From Accumulibacter sp. (GTDB lineage Bacteria > Pseudomonadota > Gammaproteobacteria > Burkholderiales > Rhodocyclaceae), in the NCBI RefSeq assembly GCF_023806625.1, contig NZ_JAMTDX010000002.1, positions 1 through 53,233 on the forward strand: a stretch of 53,233 nt of DNA. Reading direction: 5' to 3'. Position 1 is the stretch's first letter; each line of letters begins with the position of its first letter. Under the pieces are notes generated by a model that was given only the letters and a program-made list of their open reading frames with translations, was not told where the DNA came from and did no database searches. The translations under genes and the position numbers were made by a program. Positions 41,054-51,911 of this stretch are shown piece by piece.

Positions 41054-43099
41054 TCACTCCTCTTCGACGACCTTGTGCGCGGACGCCAGCTGCTGCTGGG
41101 TGGTCACCGGCACCTGCGCATAATGCGAGAAGGCGATGCTGTACGAACCCTGCCCGCCGGTCAGCGACTTGAGGCGCGACTGGTAGCCTTCGAGTTCGGC
41201 GAGCGGCACCTGCCCGCTGATCGCCATGACCCCCGGGCCACGCGGTTGCGTGCCCTTGAGCTGCCCGCGCTTGCTCGACAGGTCGCCGGTGATGTCGCCG
41301 GTCATCATCTCGGGCGTCAGGATCTCGATGTCCACGACCGGCTCGAGAATGATCGGCTTGGCCGCGCGAATGGCCTCGACCGTGGCCTTCTTGGCCGCCG
41401 TGAAGAAGGCGATGTCCTTGCCGTCGACCGGATGAGACTTGCCGTCGTGTACGGTCACGCGTAGGTCCTCGACCGGGAAACCGGCGACGACCCCGTCGGC
41501 GAGCGCCTGGCGCACGCCCTTCTCGACGGACGCCATGAACACCCCGGGGATGACGCCACCCTTGACGATGTCGACGAACTCGAAGCCGGCACCGCGGGCC
41601 AGCGGCTCGACACGAAGCATCACTTCGCCGAACTGGCCTGCACCGCCGCTCTGCTTCTTGTGCCGGCAATGCCCTTCGGCAGAAGCGGTGATCGCTTCGC
41701 GATAGGCGATCTGCGGCGGTCGGGTGTCGAGCTCGAGCTTGTACTGCTGGGCGAGACGCATCAGCTTGGCGCGCAGATGCATTTCGCCGATCCCGCGAAT
41801 CACCGTCTCATTGGTCGTCGGATGACGTTCGACCCTGAAACAGGGATCCTCGATCTCGAGCTTGTGCAGGATCTCGAACAGCCGCTGCTCGTCGGCCTTG
41901 CGCTTCGCCTGCACGGCGAGCCCCTGCATCGGCTGCGGGAACTCGAGCGGCTTGAGGTGGATGTGGTCCTCGTCGTGTGAGTCGTGCAGGACGGCGTCGA
42001 ACTCGATTTCCTCGACTTTGGCGATGGCGCCGAGGTCACCGGGGATCAGCGTCTCGACCTCGAGGTACTCCTTGCCCTGCGGCCGATAGACGTGTCCCAC
42101 CTTGAATGGCCGCTTGCCGTCACCGACGAAGAGTTGCGACTCCTTGCGGATCGTTCCCTGATGGACTCGGAACACACCGACCTTGCCGATGAACGGATCG
42201 CTGACCACCTTGAAAACGTGCGCCAGTACGTGCCGGTCGGGATCGGGAACCGCCTCGAAGGCCTCGCTCAAATCCGGCTCACCGCGGTAGAACGGCGGCC
42301 GGTTGCCCTCGGTCGGGCTCGGCGCGAGTCTGGCAAGCACGTCGAGAAGTTGCGGGATGCCCGCGCCGGTTCGCGCGGAGACGAAGAGGATCGGCACCAG
42401 ATGGCCCGCGCGCAGGGCCTTCTCGAAAGGCACGTGGAGTTCCTCGGGCGACGGATCGACGCCATCCTCGAGATAGCGCGCGAGCAAGTCCTCGTCTTCC
42501 TCGACGATCTGGTCGATCAGCGCCCGATGCGCAGCGGCGATGGACTCGAAATCGCTCTCGCCATCGTCGTGCCCGAGCACCTCGACGACCTCGCTGCCGT
42601 GGCCGGCAGGCAGATCGAGCAGCATGCACTCGCGACCGAAGCGTTCGCGAATCTCGCCGACCAGCGCCGGCAGGTCGATGTTCTCGGCGTCGATCTTGTT
42701 GATGACGATCATCCGGCACACGCCACGCGCGGCGGCGAGTCTCATCATCCGCTCGGCCGACAGTTCGATGCCGTTTTGCGCGTTGATCACCACCAGAGCC
42801 GTGTCCACCGCAGCGAGCGCGCCGATCGCCTGGCCGGCGAAGTCCGGGAAGCCGGGGGTGTCGATCAGGTGAACCTGCACTCCCTGCCACGACAGACTGG
42901 CCAGAGCCGAGTTGACCGAATGGCCGAGTTCCTTCTCGAGCGGATCGAAGTCGCAGACGGTATTGCCCTTCTCGATGGTCCCGCGGCTGCCGATCGCGCC
43001 AGAGGCGGCGAGCAGGCTTTCAGCCAGCGTCGTCTTGCCGGCAGAACCGTGCCCGACGAGAGCAACGGTACGAAGGTTACTGGTGGCAGTCTGGCCCAT
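41054..43099 (-). CDS. EF-G-like translational GTPase (EF-G2 type)
   Basis: A 681-aa protein. The ATG at 43099 has GGGGAGATG upstream. G1 is GHGSAGKTTLAE, G3 DTPGFPDF and G4 NKIDAEN, so it is a complete GTPase, with the domain II-V pattern of EF-G and domain IV near RHKKQSGGAGQFGEV. Its GHGSAGKT box and shorter length fit the EF-G paralogue group ('EF-G-like', FusA2) rather than canonical FusA. The role of this group is not clear; for some paralogues ribosome-recycling or stress functions are proposed. The canonical fusA is expected elsewhere in the str operon. Confidence 0.9.
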   Translation of the reverse strand: MGQTATSNLRTVALVGHGSAGKTTLAESLLAASGAIGSRGTIEKGNTVCDFDPLEKELGHSVNSALASLSWQGVQVHLIDTPGFPDFAGQAIGALAAVDTALVVINAQNGIELSAERMMRLAAARGVCRMIVINKIDAENIDLPALVGEIRERFGRECMLLDLPAGHGSEVVEVLGHDDGESDFESIAAAHRALIDQIVEEDEDLLARYLEDGVDPSPEELHVPFEKALRAGHLVPILFVSARTGAGIPQLLDVLARLAPSPTEGNRPPFYRGEPDLSEAFEAVPDPDRHVLAHVFKVVSDPFIGKVGVFRVHQGTIRKESQLFVGDGKRPFKVGHVYRPQGKEYLEVETLIPGDLGAIAKVEEIEFDAVLHDSHDEDHIHLKPLEFPQPMQGLAVQAKRKADEQRLFEILHKLEIEDPCFRVERHPTTNETVIRGIGEMHLRAKLMRLAQQYKLELDTRPPQIAYREAITASAEGHCRHKKQSGGAGQFGEVMLRVEPLARGAGFEFVDIVKGGVIPGVFMASVEKGVRQALADGVVAGFPVEDLRVTVHDGKSHPVDGKDIAFFTAAKKATVEAIRAAKPIILEPVVDIEILTPEMMTGDITGDLSSKRGQLKGTQPRGPGVMAISGQVPLAELEGYQSRLKSLTGGQGSYSIAFSHYAQVPVTTQQQLASAHKVVEEE

Positions 43100-43416
43100 T
43101 GATCATCTCCCCTTCAGGTCGTATGCAGGTCTTCTCCGCGGGTCGGGCCCAGGATGACCCGGCACCCGCGCGTCTGGCCGACATTCTACCTTGCCCGGAA
43201 CCCACGCGCTCACGCGCTTGCGGCATCCCTGGCGGTGCGCGGCGGTCGATGGCGCCGCCGCGATCGTCTGGGGACGGGCGCGAACCGGCCGCTCGCCGCG
43301 CCTTTCCGCACCTCGCGCACGGATCATCGGGATGACATCAGTTTTGTACAAATCGCGCGAGTCGGATAAAGTCACGCGTTGCCGACCAGACCGACAACCC
43401 GACAGGAGGAAAGCCG
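43100..43416. other. Divergent promoter region, EF-G-like / maeB
   Basis: The 317 bp separate two divergent genes. The part next to maeB has AGGAGG (43404-43409) at its start and a TTGTAC-15 bp-GATAAA pair near 43344-43370 that could be a weak promoter. No gene is supported; one frame on the minus strand ending at 43103 has no motif. Confidence 0.45.
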
Positions 43417-45705
43417 ATGCAAGACGAGCAACGCCAGTCCGATCTCCGCGAGGCAGCCCTCGAGTACCACCGCTATCCGACTCCGGGGAAGATCGCCGTC
43501 CAGCCGACCAAGGGGCTGACCAATCAGATCGACCTCGCTCTGGCGTATTCCCCGGGCGTGGCCTACGCCTGCAACGCGATCGTCGACGACCCGGCCACGG
43601 CCAGCCTGTACAGTTCGCGCGCCAATCTCGTCGGGGTGATCACCAACGGCAGCGCCGTACTCGGCCTCGGCAACATCGGCCCGCTGGCCGCGAAACCGGT
43701 CATGGAAGGCAAGGGCTGCCTGTTCAAGAAGTTCGCGGGAATCGATGTCTTCGACATCGAACTCGCAGAAAGCGACCCCGATAGGCTGATCGACATGATC
43801 GCCGCGATGGAGCCGACCCTCGGCGGCATCAACCTGGAGGACATCAAGGCTCCGGAGTGTTTCTACATCGAAGCCCGCCTCAGGGAGCGGATGTCGATCC
43901 CCGTCTTCCACGACGACCAGCACGGCACGGCGATCATCTCCGGGGCAGCGATCCTCAACGCGCTGAAGGTCGCCCGCAAGAAGATCGGCGAGGTCAGGGT
44001 CGTCTGTTCCGGAGCCGGGGCAGCGGCGATCGCCTGCCTGAACCTGTGGTGCGATCTCGGCATCCGCCGCGAGAACATCACCGTCTGCGATTCCAAGGGC
44101 GTCATCTACAAGGGACGCGACGAGCGCCTCGATCCGACCAAGGCCCGCTATGCGCAGGACACCGACGCGCGCACGCTCGGCGACGCGATCGACGGCGCCG
44201 ACGTCTTCCTCGGCCTGTCTGCAGCGGGTGTTCTCGCTCCCGAAATGCTCGCGCGAATGGCCAGACAGCCGATCGTCTTCGCGCTCGCCAACCCGACTCC
44301 CGAGATCATGCCCGAAGTCGCCCGTGAAGTCCGCCCGGACGTGATCATGGCCACCGGACGGTCGGATTATCCGAACCAGGTGAACAACGTACTCTGTTTC
44401 CCGTTCATCTTCCGCGGTGCTCTCGACGTCGGTGCGACGAGCATCAACGAACCGATGAAGATGGCCTGCGTCCGGACGCTGGCGGCGATGGCTCATGAGC
44501 CGGTCAGCGACGAGGTGGCCATGGCCTATCCCGGACAGCAGCTGGCCTTCGGGCCGGACTACCTGATTCCGAAGCCGTTCGACCCGCGTCTGATCACCAC
44601 GATCGCCCCGGCAGTCGCCGAAGCGGCGATGGCCTCCGGAGTGGCCACTCGGCCGCTGGCCGATCGAGCGGCGTACCGTGAAAAGCTGCGCGAATTCGTA
44701 TACCGGGCCGGTGTCGGCATGCGCGCGGTTTTCTCGGCAGCGAAGCGCGGACGGAGAACGCGCATCGTCTACCCCGACGGAGAGGACGAACGGGTGCTGC
44801 GCGCGGCACAGACGGTGATCAACGAGGGCCTGACGCGTCCGATCCTGATCGGCCGACCGGACGTGATCGCCGCGCGGCTCAAGCGGGTCGGCTCGAAGCT
44901 ACGCGTCGGCGCCGATATCGAAGTCGTCGACCCGAACAGCGACGCGCGCTACAAGGAGTGCTGGACGGCTTACCATCAGTTGCGCAAGCGCCACGGCGTG
45001 ACGATCGACATCGCCAAGGCCCGCCTGCGCAACGACAACACGATCATCGGGGCGATCCTGCTCAGGCTCGGTTACGCCGACGGAATGATCTGTGGCCTCA
45101 CCGGGCGCTTTGCCCACCATCTGCGACAGGTCGACGAGATCATCGGCAAGGCGCCAGGGCGAACGATCATGGCGGCGATGACCCACCTTCTGCTGCCCGG
45201 ACGGGCCCTTTTCCTCTGCGACACCCACGTCAACGAAGACCCTGACGCGGGACAGCTCGCCGAGATCACGCTGCTCGCCGCAGACGCCGTCCGTCGCTTC
45301 CGCATCCGCCCGAAGGTGGCGCTGCTCTCGCACTCGAACTTCGGTTCCTCGCAGAGCCCGGCGGCGCGCAAGGTTGCCGAAGCGCTCGAGATCGTTCGGG
45401 CGAAGGCGCCCGACCTCGAAGTCGACGGCGAGATGCACGGCGAGAGCGCGCTCTCCGACGCGATCCGCAGACAATCGGATCCCGAATCACCGCTTTCCGG
45501 GGAAGCCAACCTGCTGGTCATGCCCAATCTGGACGCCGCGAACATCTCGTACAACCTGCTCAAGATGACCGGCGGCGACGGCATTTCGGTTGGCCCGATC
45601 CTGCTCGGCGCGGCGCAGCCGGTACATGTTCTGGCGCCGACTTCGAGCGTCAGGCGGATAGTCGACATGACCGCGCTGGTCGTCGTCGACGCCGCCAGCC
45701 AGTAG
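43417..45705 (+). CDS. maeB: NADP-dependent malic enzyme with C-terminal PTA domain
   Basis: A 762-aa protein, the family length for MaeB. The ATG at 43417 follows AGGAGG. The malic enzyme part covers about residues 1-420 ([36 protein letters not shown]; the NAD(P) fold [17 protein letters not shown]). The phosphotransacetylase-like part covers residues 430-762 ([18 protein letters not shown] to [13 protein letters not shown]), which in MaeB is regulatory and lacks transacetylase activity. It decarboxylates malate to pyruvate and makes NADPH. It is a single transcription unit. Confidence 0.96.
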   Translation: MQDEQRQSDLREAALEYHRYPTPGKIAVQPTKGLTNQIDLALAYSPGVAYACNAIVDDPATASLYSSRANLVGVITNGSAVLGLGNIGPLAAKPVMEGKGCLFKKFAGIDVFDIELAESDPDRLIDMIAAMEPTLGGINLEDIKAPECFYIEARLRERMSIPVFHDDQHGTAIISGAAILNALKVARKKIGEVRVVCSGAGAAAIACLNLWCDLGIRRENITVCDSKGVIYKGRDERLDPTKARYAQDTDARTLGDAIDGADVFLGLSAAGVLAPEMLARMARQPIVFALANPTPEIMPEVAREVRPDVIMATGRSDYPNQVNNVLCFPFIFRGALDVGATSINEPMKMACVRTLAAMAHEPVSDEVAMAYPGQQLAFGPDYLIPKPFDPRLITTIAPAVAEAAMASGVATRPLADRAAYREKLREFVYRAGVGMRAVFSAAKRGRRTRIVYPDGEDERVLRAAQTVINEGLTRPILIGRPDVIAARLKRVGSKLRVGADIEVVDPNSDARYKECWTAYHQLRKRHGVTIDIAKARLRNDNTIIGAILLRLGYADGMICGLTGRFAHHLRQVDEIIGKAPGRTIMAAMTHLLLPGRALFLCDTHVNEDPDAGQLAEITLLAADAVRRFRIRPKVALLSHSNFGSSQSPAARKVAEALEIVRAKAPDLEVDGEMHGESALSDAIRRQSDPESPLSGEANLLVMPNLDAANISYNLLKMTGGDGISVGPILLGAAQPVHVLAPTSSVRRIVDMTALVVVDAASQ

Positions 45706-45867
45706 CGGAGAAGCTCCACTCGCCGGCGTCCGGCTGCGCCTTCGGCCGGATGCCCGGGATGTGGCAAACTTTACAAATGCGCGCGGGGCATGCATCATCG
45801 AAGCGCGAAGCTCCGCGCTTCGGGAAGCCTGGTTGACATCGGGCGTTGCAGGGTCAGATCACGGAAA

Positions 45868-47583
45868 ATGGCAGCCAATCCGCCGCAGACACCGCTTAGC
45901 GGGCTTGCCCGCGCGCTCGTGCAGGCTGGCCGTCTCAAGGAGGCGGAAGCCGAGGCGCTGTTGACCCAGGCTGCCGCCAAGCGGACCTCGCTGATCGAGC
46001 AGCTGGTGCTCGCCCGTAAAGGCGCGTACCTCGATCTGGCGCGCTTTGCCGCGGACAAGTTCGGCTATCCGCTGCTCGACCTCGGGGCTTTCGACGAGGT
46101 CCATATCCCGCCCAACGCGGTCGACCGGAAGCTGATCGCCACGCACCATGTGGTTCCTCTGTACAAGCGCGGCAATCGACTGGCCATCGCCATCGCCGAC
46201 CCGACGAACCTGCGGGCGCTCGACGAAATCCGCTTCCAGACCGGCCTGGCCGTCGATCCGGTAGTCGTCGAGGAAAACAAGCTCACGCCGCTGGTCAGCA
46301 AGCTCGCCGAGTCGGCCGAGGACGCCCTCCGGGCCATCTCGGCGGAGGACATCAATCTCGAGTTCACCGACGAGCAGACCCAGGAGAAGGCCGAGGAGGC
46401 GGCCAGTCTCGAGGTCGACGACGCGCCGGTGGTCCGCTTCATCCAGAAGATGATGCTCGACGCGATCAGCGAAGGCGCATCGGACATCCACTTCGAGCCC
46501 TACGAGAAGAGCTATCGAATCCGCTTCCGAAGCGACGGCATCCTCCGCGAGGTGGCCTCGCCGCCACTGGTCATCAAGGAGAAGATTGCCTCTCGGATCA
46601 AGGTGATTTCGCGTCTAAACATCGCCGAGAAGCGCGTCCCTCAGGACGGGCGAATGAGACTGGTGCTCTCGAGAAACCGGTCGATCGATTTCCGGGTCAG
46701 TACGCTGCCGACGATGTACGGGGAGAAGATCGTGCTGCGCATTCTCGACCCGAGCAGCGCCACGCTCGGCATCGACGCACTCGGCTACGAGCCCGAACAG
46801 AAGGCCCTGCTGCTCGACGCGATCGAGCGGCCGTACGGGATGATCCTGGTCACCGGCCCCACCGGCTCGGGGAAGACCGTCTCGCTGTACACCTGCCTCA
46901 ACATCCTCAATCAGCCCGGCGTCAATATCTCGACCGCCGAAGACCCCGCCGAAATCGCGCTGCCCGGGGTCAACCAGGTCAACGTAGACGACCGGGCCGG
47001 CCTGACCTTCCCGGTTGCGCTCAAGGCCTTTCTCCGCCAGGACCCGGACATCATCATGGTCGGCGAGATTCGCGACATCGAAACCGCCGAGATCGCCATC
47101 AAGGCCGCGCAGACCGGTCACCTCGTCCTGTCGACGCTGCACACCAACGATGCCCCGGGGACGGTGACCCGGTTGATGAACATGGGCATCCCGACGTTCA
47201 ACCTCGCCGCAACCCTGCTTCTGGTCACCGCCCAGCGGCTCGTGCGGCGCCTGTGCACGTGCAAGAGGCCGATCGACGTCCCGATCGAGACGTTGATCAA
47301 CGCCGGTTTTCTGGACAGCGATCTCGATGGCAGCTGGGAGCTGTACGGCCCGGGTGAATGCGACCGCTGCAAGGGCTCGGGCTACAAGGGGCGCGTCGGG
47401 GTGTATGAAGTGATGCCGATCAGCGAGGAGATGCAGCAGATCATCATGGCCAAAGGCTCGGAACTCGACATCGCCGCCCAGGCGCGGAGGGAAGGGATCA
47501 ACGATCTGCGCCGTTCCGGTCTGCTGAAGGTCAAGCAGGGGCTGACCTCGCTCGACGAGGTTCTCGGCAGCACAAACGCTTGA
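45868..47583 (+). CDS. pilB: Type IV pilus assembly ATPase PilB
   Basis: A 571-aa protein. The ATG at 45868 (MAANPPQTPLSG) gives the usual length; in-frame starts upstream are not supported. The MshEN-type N-domain (residues 20-150) carries LVQAGRLKEAEAEALLTQA. The secretion-ATPase core has Walker A GPTGSGKTVSLY (about 330), an Asp box, DPDIIMVGEIRD (Walker B) and LSTLHTNDAPGT. A zinc site is made by CTCKRP and CDRCKGSG. PilB extends the pilus by driving major pilin addition. It is followed by pilC and pilD. Confidence 0.96.
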   Translation: MAANPPQTPLSGLARALVQAGRLKEAEAEALLTQAAAKRTSLIEQLVLARKGAYLDLARFAADKFGYPLLDLGAFDEVHIPPNAVDRKLIATHHVVPLYKRGNRLAIAIADPTNLRALDEIRFQTGLAVDPVVVEENKLTPLVSKLAESAEDALRAISAEDINLEFTDEQTQEKAEEAASLEVDDAPVVRFIQKMMLDAISEGASDIHFEPYEKSYRIRFRSDGILREVASPPLVIKEKIASRIKVISRLNIAEKRVPQDGRMRLVLSRNRSIDFRVSTLPTMYGEKIVLRILDPSSATLGIDALGYEPEQKALLLDAIERPYGMILVTGPTGSGKTVSLYTCLNILNQPGVNISTAEDPAEIALPGVNQVNVDDRAGLTFPVALKAFLRQDPDIIMVGEIRDIETAEIAIKAAQTGHLVLSTLHTNDAPGTVTRLMNMGIPTFNLAATLLLVTAQRLVRRLCTCKRPIDVPIETLINAGFLDSDLDGSWELYGPGECDRCKGSGYKGRVGVYEVMPISEEMQQIIMAKGSELDIAAQARREGINDLRRSGLLKVKQGLTSLDEVLGSTNA

Positions 47584-47596
47584 AGAAGAGGGAGTC

Positions 47597-48835
47597 ATGG
47601 TTACTGCAGCGAAACCTACCCGCAAGATCGTGCCGGAAGTCAAGGAACACATCTTTCTCTGGGAGGGGAAGAACAAGGCGGGGAAGGTCGTTCGCGGTGA
47701 ACAGCGTGCGACCAGCCAGACGGTCGTTCACGCCACGCTGCGGCGCCAGGGAATTCTGGTCAGCAAGATCAGTCGGCAGCGCTTCAGGGGCGGCCGGAAG
47801 ATCACCGAGAAGGACATCACGCTGTTCACGCGCCAGCTGGCGACGATGATGAAAGCCGGGGTCCCGCTGCTGCAGACCTTCGAGATCGTCGGCCGGGGCC
47901 ACGAGAATCCGTCCGTCGGCAAGCTGCTGCTCGAAATCAAGTCCGACGTCGAAACCGGCAGCTCGCTCTCGCAGGCTTTCCGCAAGCACCCGCTGCAGTT
48001 CGATGCCCTGTACTGCAACCTCGTCGCCGCTGGCGAACAGGCGGGCATTCTCGAAACGCTGCTCGACCGTCTGGCCAACTACAAGGAGAAGATGCTGGCG
48101 ATCAAGTCGAAGATCAAGGCGGCGCTGTTCTATCCGGTGACGATCATCCTCGTCGCCTTCGTCATCACCGCGGTGATCATGATTTTCGTGATTCCGGCGT
48201 TCAAGGAGGTGTTCAGGAGCTTCGGCGCCGACCTGCCGACACCGACACTGGTGGTCATCGCGATGTCCGATTTCGTCGTCGAGTACTGGTGGGCCCTGTT
48301 CGGGGGAATCGGCGGCGGCATCTGGGCCTTCTTCTATACCTGGAAGCGCTCCGAAACGATGCAGATCGCCTTCGACCGCGCCTTTCTGCGCCTCCCGGTG
48401 TTCGGCGACGTGATCCGAAAGTCGGTCATCGCGCGCTGGACGCGGACGCTGGCGACGATGTTCGCTGCCGGAGTGCCGCTCGTCGAGTCGCTCGAGTCGG
48501 TCGGTGGCGCGGCCGGCAATTACGTCTACAAGGCCGCGACGAGGCAGATCCAGAGCGAGGTGGCCACCGGCACGAGCCTGACCACGGCGATGCAGAACAC
48601 CAATCTGTTTCCCAACATGGTCAACCAGATGGTCGCCATCGGCGAGGAATCGGGCGCGCTCGACTCGATGCTCGGCAAGGTCGCCGACTTCTTCGAGCAG
48701 GAGGTGAACGACGCGGTCGAAGCTCTGGCCAGCATGATGGAACCGATGATCATGGTCGTCCTCGGCGTGCTGATCGGCGGCATGGTCATCGCCATGTACC
48801 TGCCGATCTTCAAACTCGGTGCGGTGGTCGGTTAG
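47597..48835 (+). CDS. pilC: Type IV pilus inner-membrane platform protein PilC
   Basis: A 412-aa protein, 13 bp after pilB. Two T2SF domains are seen: LFTRQLATMMKAGVPLLQTFEIV and WTRTLATMFAAGVPLVESLESV, each followed by the G-E-x-S/A-G motif (GEQAGILETLL, GEESGALDSML). Membrane segments are near residues 176-196, 225-250 and 380-400. It docks PilB in the inner membrane and is needed for pilus assembly. Note that the canonical order is kept without genes in between. Confidence 0.96.
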   Translation: MVTAAKPTRKIVPEVKEHIFLWEGKNKAGKVVRGEQRATSQTVVHATLRRQGILVSKISRQRFRGGRKITEKDITLFTRQLATMMKAGVPLLQTFEIVGRGHENPSVGKLLLEIKSDVETGSSLSQAFRKHPLQFDALYCNLVAAGEQAGILETLLDRLANYKEKMLAIKSKIKAALFYPVTIILVAFVITAVIMIFVIPAFKEVFRSFGADLPTPTLVVIAMSDFVVEYWWALFGGIGGGIWAFFYTWKRSETMQIAFDRAFLRLPVFGDVIRKSVIARWTRTLATMFAAGVPLVESLESVGGAAGNYVYKAATRQIQSEVATGTSLTTAMQNTNLFPNMVNQMVAIGEESGALDSMLGKVADFFEQEVNDAVEALASMMEPMIMVVLGVLIGGMVIAMYLPIFKLGAVVG

Positions 48836-48846
48836 GGCCGGCAACG

Positions 48847-49695
48847 ATGCCTGCCGACCTCGAGCCGGCACTTTTCGTCGTGCTCAGTGGCGCCCTCGGC
48901 CTGATCGTCGGCAGTTTCCTCAACGTCGTCATCCACCGACTGCCGAAGATCATCGAAAGGGACTGGCGCGTCCACTGCTCTGAACTGCGCGGCGAAGACC
49001 CGCCAGCGCTCGAACCCTTGTCGCTCGCCTGGCCAGGCTCGCGCTGTCCGGCCTGCGGCCATCCACTGAGATTCTACGAAAACATTCCGGTACTCAGCTG
49101 GCTCTGGCTGCGCGGCCGCTGTTCGGCCTGCCGGGCGGCGATATCGCCGCGCTACCCTCTGGTCGAGCTCGGCAGTGGCCTGCTCTGCGCCTATTGTGCC
49201 TTTCACTTCGGCTATGGCTGGCCGGCCGCGGGAGCCATGCTCCTGGGCTGGACGTCGATCGCCCTGACATGCATCGATCTCGACAGCCAGTTGCTGCCCG
49301 ATTCGCTGACCCTGCCGCTACTCTGGGCAGGACTGCTGCTCAACCTGTTCGGGACGTACACCGATCTGTCATCGGCGGTGATCGGTGCCGCAACCGGGTA
49401 TCTGACGCTGTGGATGGTCTATTGGGCGTTCAAGCTGACCACCGGCAAGGAGGGCATGGGCTACGGGGATTTCAAGCTTCTCGCGGCACTCGGCGCCTGG
49501 CAAGGCTGGCAGATGCTGCCGCTGATCATCCTCCTGTCGTCGCTGCTCGGGGCGCTCGTCGGCATCGTGCTGATCGTCGTCACGCGGCGCGGCAGGAACG
49601 TACCGATACCCTTCGGGCCCTACCTCGCCGCAGCCGGGCTGATCTCGATGTTTTGGGGCAAGACACTGACCCGGGCGTACATCAGCCTGCTCTAG
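48847..49695 (+). CDS. pilD: Prepilin peptidase / N-methyltransferase PilD
   Basis: A 282-aa protein. The ATG at 48847 lies 11 bp after the pilC stop. Family marks are the tetracysteine motif (CPACGHPL, CSACRAAI), the two aspartates of the peptidase (CIDLDSQLLPD and GMGYGDFKLL) and eight hydrophobic segments. It cleaves the leader of type IV prepilins and methylates the new N-terminus. In many betaproteobacteria coaE and yacG follow; here they do not, and an mrp gene with its own promoter comes next. Confidence 0.96.
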   Translation: MPADLEPALFVVLSGALGLIVGSFLNVVIHRLPKIIERDWRVHCSELRGEDPPALEPLSLAWPGSRCPACGHPLRFYENIPVLSWLWLRGRCSACRAAISPRYPLVELGSGLLCAYCAFHFGYGWPAAGAMLLGWTSIALTCIDLDSQLLPDSLTLPLLWAGLLLNLFGTYTDLSSAVIGAATGYLTLWMVYWAFKLTTGKEGMGYGDFKLLAALGAWQGWQMLPLIILLSSLLGALVGIVLIVVTRRGRNVPIPFGPYLAAAGLISMFWGKTLTRAYISLL

Positions 49696-49716
49696 CGAAC
49701 GAGCGAACACGGGGCT

Positions 49717-49746
49717 TTGCCGCCGAGCCGGCAACTCGGGTATACT
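49717..49746 (+). promoter_or_regulatory. Sigma-70-like promoter of mrp
   Basis: TTGCCG (49717-49722), 18 bp, TATACT (49741-49746), 38 bp upstream of the mrp start codon. The gene begins 89 bp after pilD, so it is likely transcribed from here rather than only from the pil operon. Confidence 0.65.
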
Positions 49747-49784
49747 GTACAAATTTACTCAGGAATGGCTCGCAGGAGACCTCG

Positions 49785-50876
49785 ATGGCGCTGGACATCA
49801 CCGCCGTGCACACGGCACTCAGGGATCTGATCGACCCGAACACCGGCAAGGACTACCTCTCGAGCCGGTCGGCGCGCAACATTCGGGTCGATGGTGCAGA
49901 CGTTTCGCTGGACATCGAACTCGGCTATCCGGCGAGGACGCAGATCGAGTCGATCCGTCGGGCAGTGATCGACACGATCCGGACGATCCCCGGAACTGGC
50001 AACGTCAGCGTCGATGTCAGGGTCAATATCGTTCCGCATACCGTGCAGCGCGGCTTGAAGCCGCTTCCCGGGGTCAGGAACATCATCGCCATCGCCTCGG
50101 GCAAGGGCGGCGTGGGCAAGAGCACGACGGCGGTCAATCTCGCGCTCGCGCTGGCTGACGAGGGTGCCAGCGTCGGCCTGCTCGACGCCGACATCTACGG
50201 GCCGTCGCAGCCGCAGATGCTCGGCCTCGCCGGACAGAGGCCCGACTCGCGGGACGGCACGTCGATGGATCCCTTGCGCGCGCACGGCCTTCAGGCGATG
50301 TCGATCGGCTTCATGATCGACGTCGATTCGCCGATGGTCTGGCGCGGACCGATGGTCACCCAGGCTCTCGAGCAACTGCTCAAGCAGACCAACTGGCAGG
50401 ATGTCGACTACCTGCTCGTGGACATGCCCCCGGGCACCGGTGACACGCAGCTGACGCTCGCCCAGAAGGTGCCGGTGACGGGCGCGGTGATCGTCACCAC
50501 CCCCCAGGACATCGCCCTGATCGATGCCCGCAAGGGCCTCAAGATGTTCGAGAAGGTCGGCATCCCGATCCTCGGCGTGGTGGAGAACATGAGCCTGCAC
50601 ATCTGTACGAAGTGCGGGCACGAAGAGCCCATCTTCGGCGAAGGCGGTGGCCAGCGGATGTGCCGCGATTACGGCACCGAACTGCTCGGCTCGTTGCCGC
50701 TCGAACGCTCGATCCGCGAGCTGACCGACTCGGGCCTGCCGACGGTCGTCGGTGCGCCCGAATCGCGTGCCGCAGAGATCTACCGCCAGATTGCCCGGCG
50801 CATCGCGGTCAAGGTCGCCGAGCGGGCCAAGGACATGACTTCGCGCTTCCCGAACATCGTCGTCGAGAACAGCTGA
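49785..50876 (+). CDS. apbC: Mrp/ApbC-type iron-sulfur cluster carrier ATPase
   Basis: A 363-aa protein. The ATG at 49785 follows AGGAGA. An N-terminal MIP18/DUF59 domain (residues 1-90) is followed by a ParA/MinD-type ATPase: deviant Walker A GKGGVGKSTTAVN (about 106), DADIYGPSQPQM, and VDMPPGTGDTQLT. The paired cysteines ICTKCGHEE coordinate the transferable [4Fe-4S] cluster. It delivers iron-sulfur clusters to apo-proteins in the cytoplasm, which fits hydrogenase and other metalloenzymes in this organism. The open frame upstream is a shadow of pilD. A terminator hairpin follows at 50923. Confidence 0.95.
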   Translation: MALDITAVHTALRDLIDPNTGKDYLSSRSARNIRVDGADVSLDIELGYPARTQIESIRRAVIDTIRTIPGTGNVSVDVRVNIVPHTVQRGLKPLPGVRNIIAIASGKGGVGKSTTAVNLALALADEGASVGLLDADIYGPSQPQMLGLAGQRPDSRDGTSMDPLRAHGLQAMSIGFMIDVDSPMVWRGPMVTQALEQLLKQTNWQDVDYLLVDMPPGTGDTQLTLAQKVPVTGAVIVTTPQDIALIDARKGLKMFEKVGIPILGVVENMSLHICTKCGHEEPIFGEGGGQRMCRDYGTELLGSLPLERSIRELTDSGLPTVVGAPESRAAEIYRQIARRIAVKVAERAKDMTSRFPNIVVENS

Positions 50877-51245
50877 GAGGTCGTCGAGAGATCGTCGCGA
50901 GCAGGCCGGGATGCCCGGCGCCAGGGAAGGGGAGGCTCCCTTCCCTTTCCTCCTGGAGCGAACGACGAGACACAGCAGACAGATGGGCGAGAGCGAAGGC
51001 GGGGTTTCGCGCGGCATGCTGCGCGCCCGCCCCAGCTGGCCGGCTGTGCAAAGCCGGCCGTTGAGTGAGCGAGCAGCAACCGCGCCGATCGGCCGCGCAG
51101 TCGATTCATTCACAAGCTCTGAGCAGAAATCGGTCGGCGCGGCGCCGCCAGTCCGGCGCCGGCGCTCAGCGGCCAGTACCGTAGGCTGCCCGGAGGCCGT
51201 AGAATTGGCGCTTCATCTGACTGGACGGGGTCCGGAGAGGCGGCA
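50877..51245. other. Intergenic region between mrp and dcd
   Basis: The 369 bp hold the terminator at 50923-50950 and the unassigned promoter of dcd. Frames give no plausible protein. The dcd start has GGAGAGG just upstream. Confidence 0.5.
50923..50950 (+). terminator. Terminator-like hairpin after mrp
   Basis: AGGGAAGGG / CCCTTCCCT form a perfect 9-bp stem with a 6-nt loop (GAGGCT), followed by TTCC rather than a full T-run. It lies 46 bp after the mrp stop. Confidence 0.6.
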
Positions 51246-51812
51246 ATGTCGATCAAATCGGACAGGTGGATCCGGCGCATGGCGCAGGAGCACGGCATGA
51301 TCGATCCCTTCGAGCCGCACCAGGTGCGCGAGATCGACGGTCGCCGTGTCGTCTCGTTCGGGACGTCGAGCTACGGCTACGACATCCGCTGTTCGGACGA
51401 GTTCAAGCTGTTCACCAACCTCAACTCGACGATCGTCGACCCGAAGAATTTCGACCCGAACTCGTTCGTCGAGGTGAAGAACGATTTCTGCATCATTCCG
51501 CCGAACTCGTTCGCCCTCGCCAGGACCGTCGAATACTTCCGCATTCCGCGCCGGATCCTGACCGTCTGCCTGGGCAAGAGCACCTACGCGCGCTGCGGGA
51601 TCATCGTCAATGTGACGCCCTTCGAACCCGAGTGGGAGGGCCACGTGACGCTCGAGTTCTCGAACACGACCCCGCTGCCAGCCAAGATCTATGCCAACGA
51701 GGGCATCGCACAGGTGCTCTTCTTCGAATCCGACGAGGAATGCGAGACCTCGTACCGCGACCGCGGGGGCAAGTACCAGGGACAGGTGGGGGTGACGCTG
51801 CCCAAGATCTGA
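51246..51812 (+). CDS. dcd: dCTP deaminase
   Basis: A 188-aa protein with ATG at 51246 after GGAGAGG. The family signature includes [54 protein letters not shown] (catalytic Glu in the EGHVTLEF part) and a terminal [10 protein letters not shown]. It deaminates dCTP to dUTP, giving the thymidylate precursor. It forms no obvious operon; the next gene starts 99 bp downstream. Confidence 0.97.
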   Translation: MSIKSDRWIRRMAQEHGMIDPFEPHQVREIDGRRVVSFGTSSYGYDIRCSDEFKLFTNLNSTIVDPKNFDPNSFVEVKNDFCIIPPNSFALARTVEYFRIPRRILTVCLGKSTYARCGIIVNVTPFEPEWEGHVTLEFSNTTPLPAKIYANEGIAQVLFFESDEECETSYRDRGGKYQGQVGVTLPKI

Positions 51813-51911
51813 CCTGCCTTGACCATCGGGAGAACGCCGCGGCGGCCGCCCCGGTACGGATTCCCCGATCGCCGTGCACTTCGCCACCCTCAACCCGCTA
51901 CTGGAGTGACC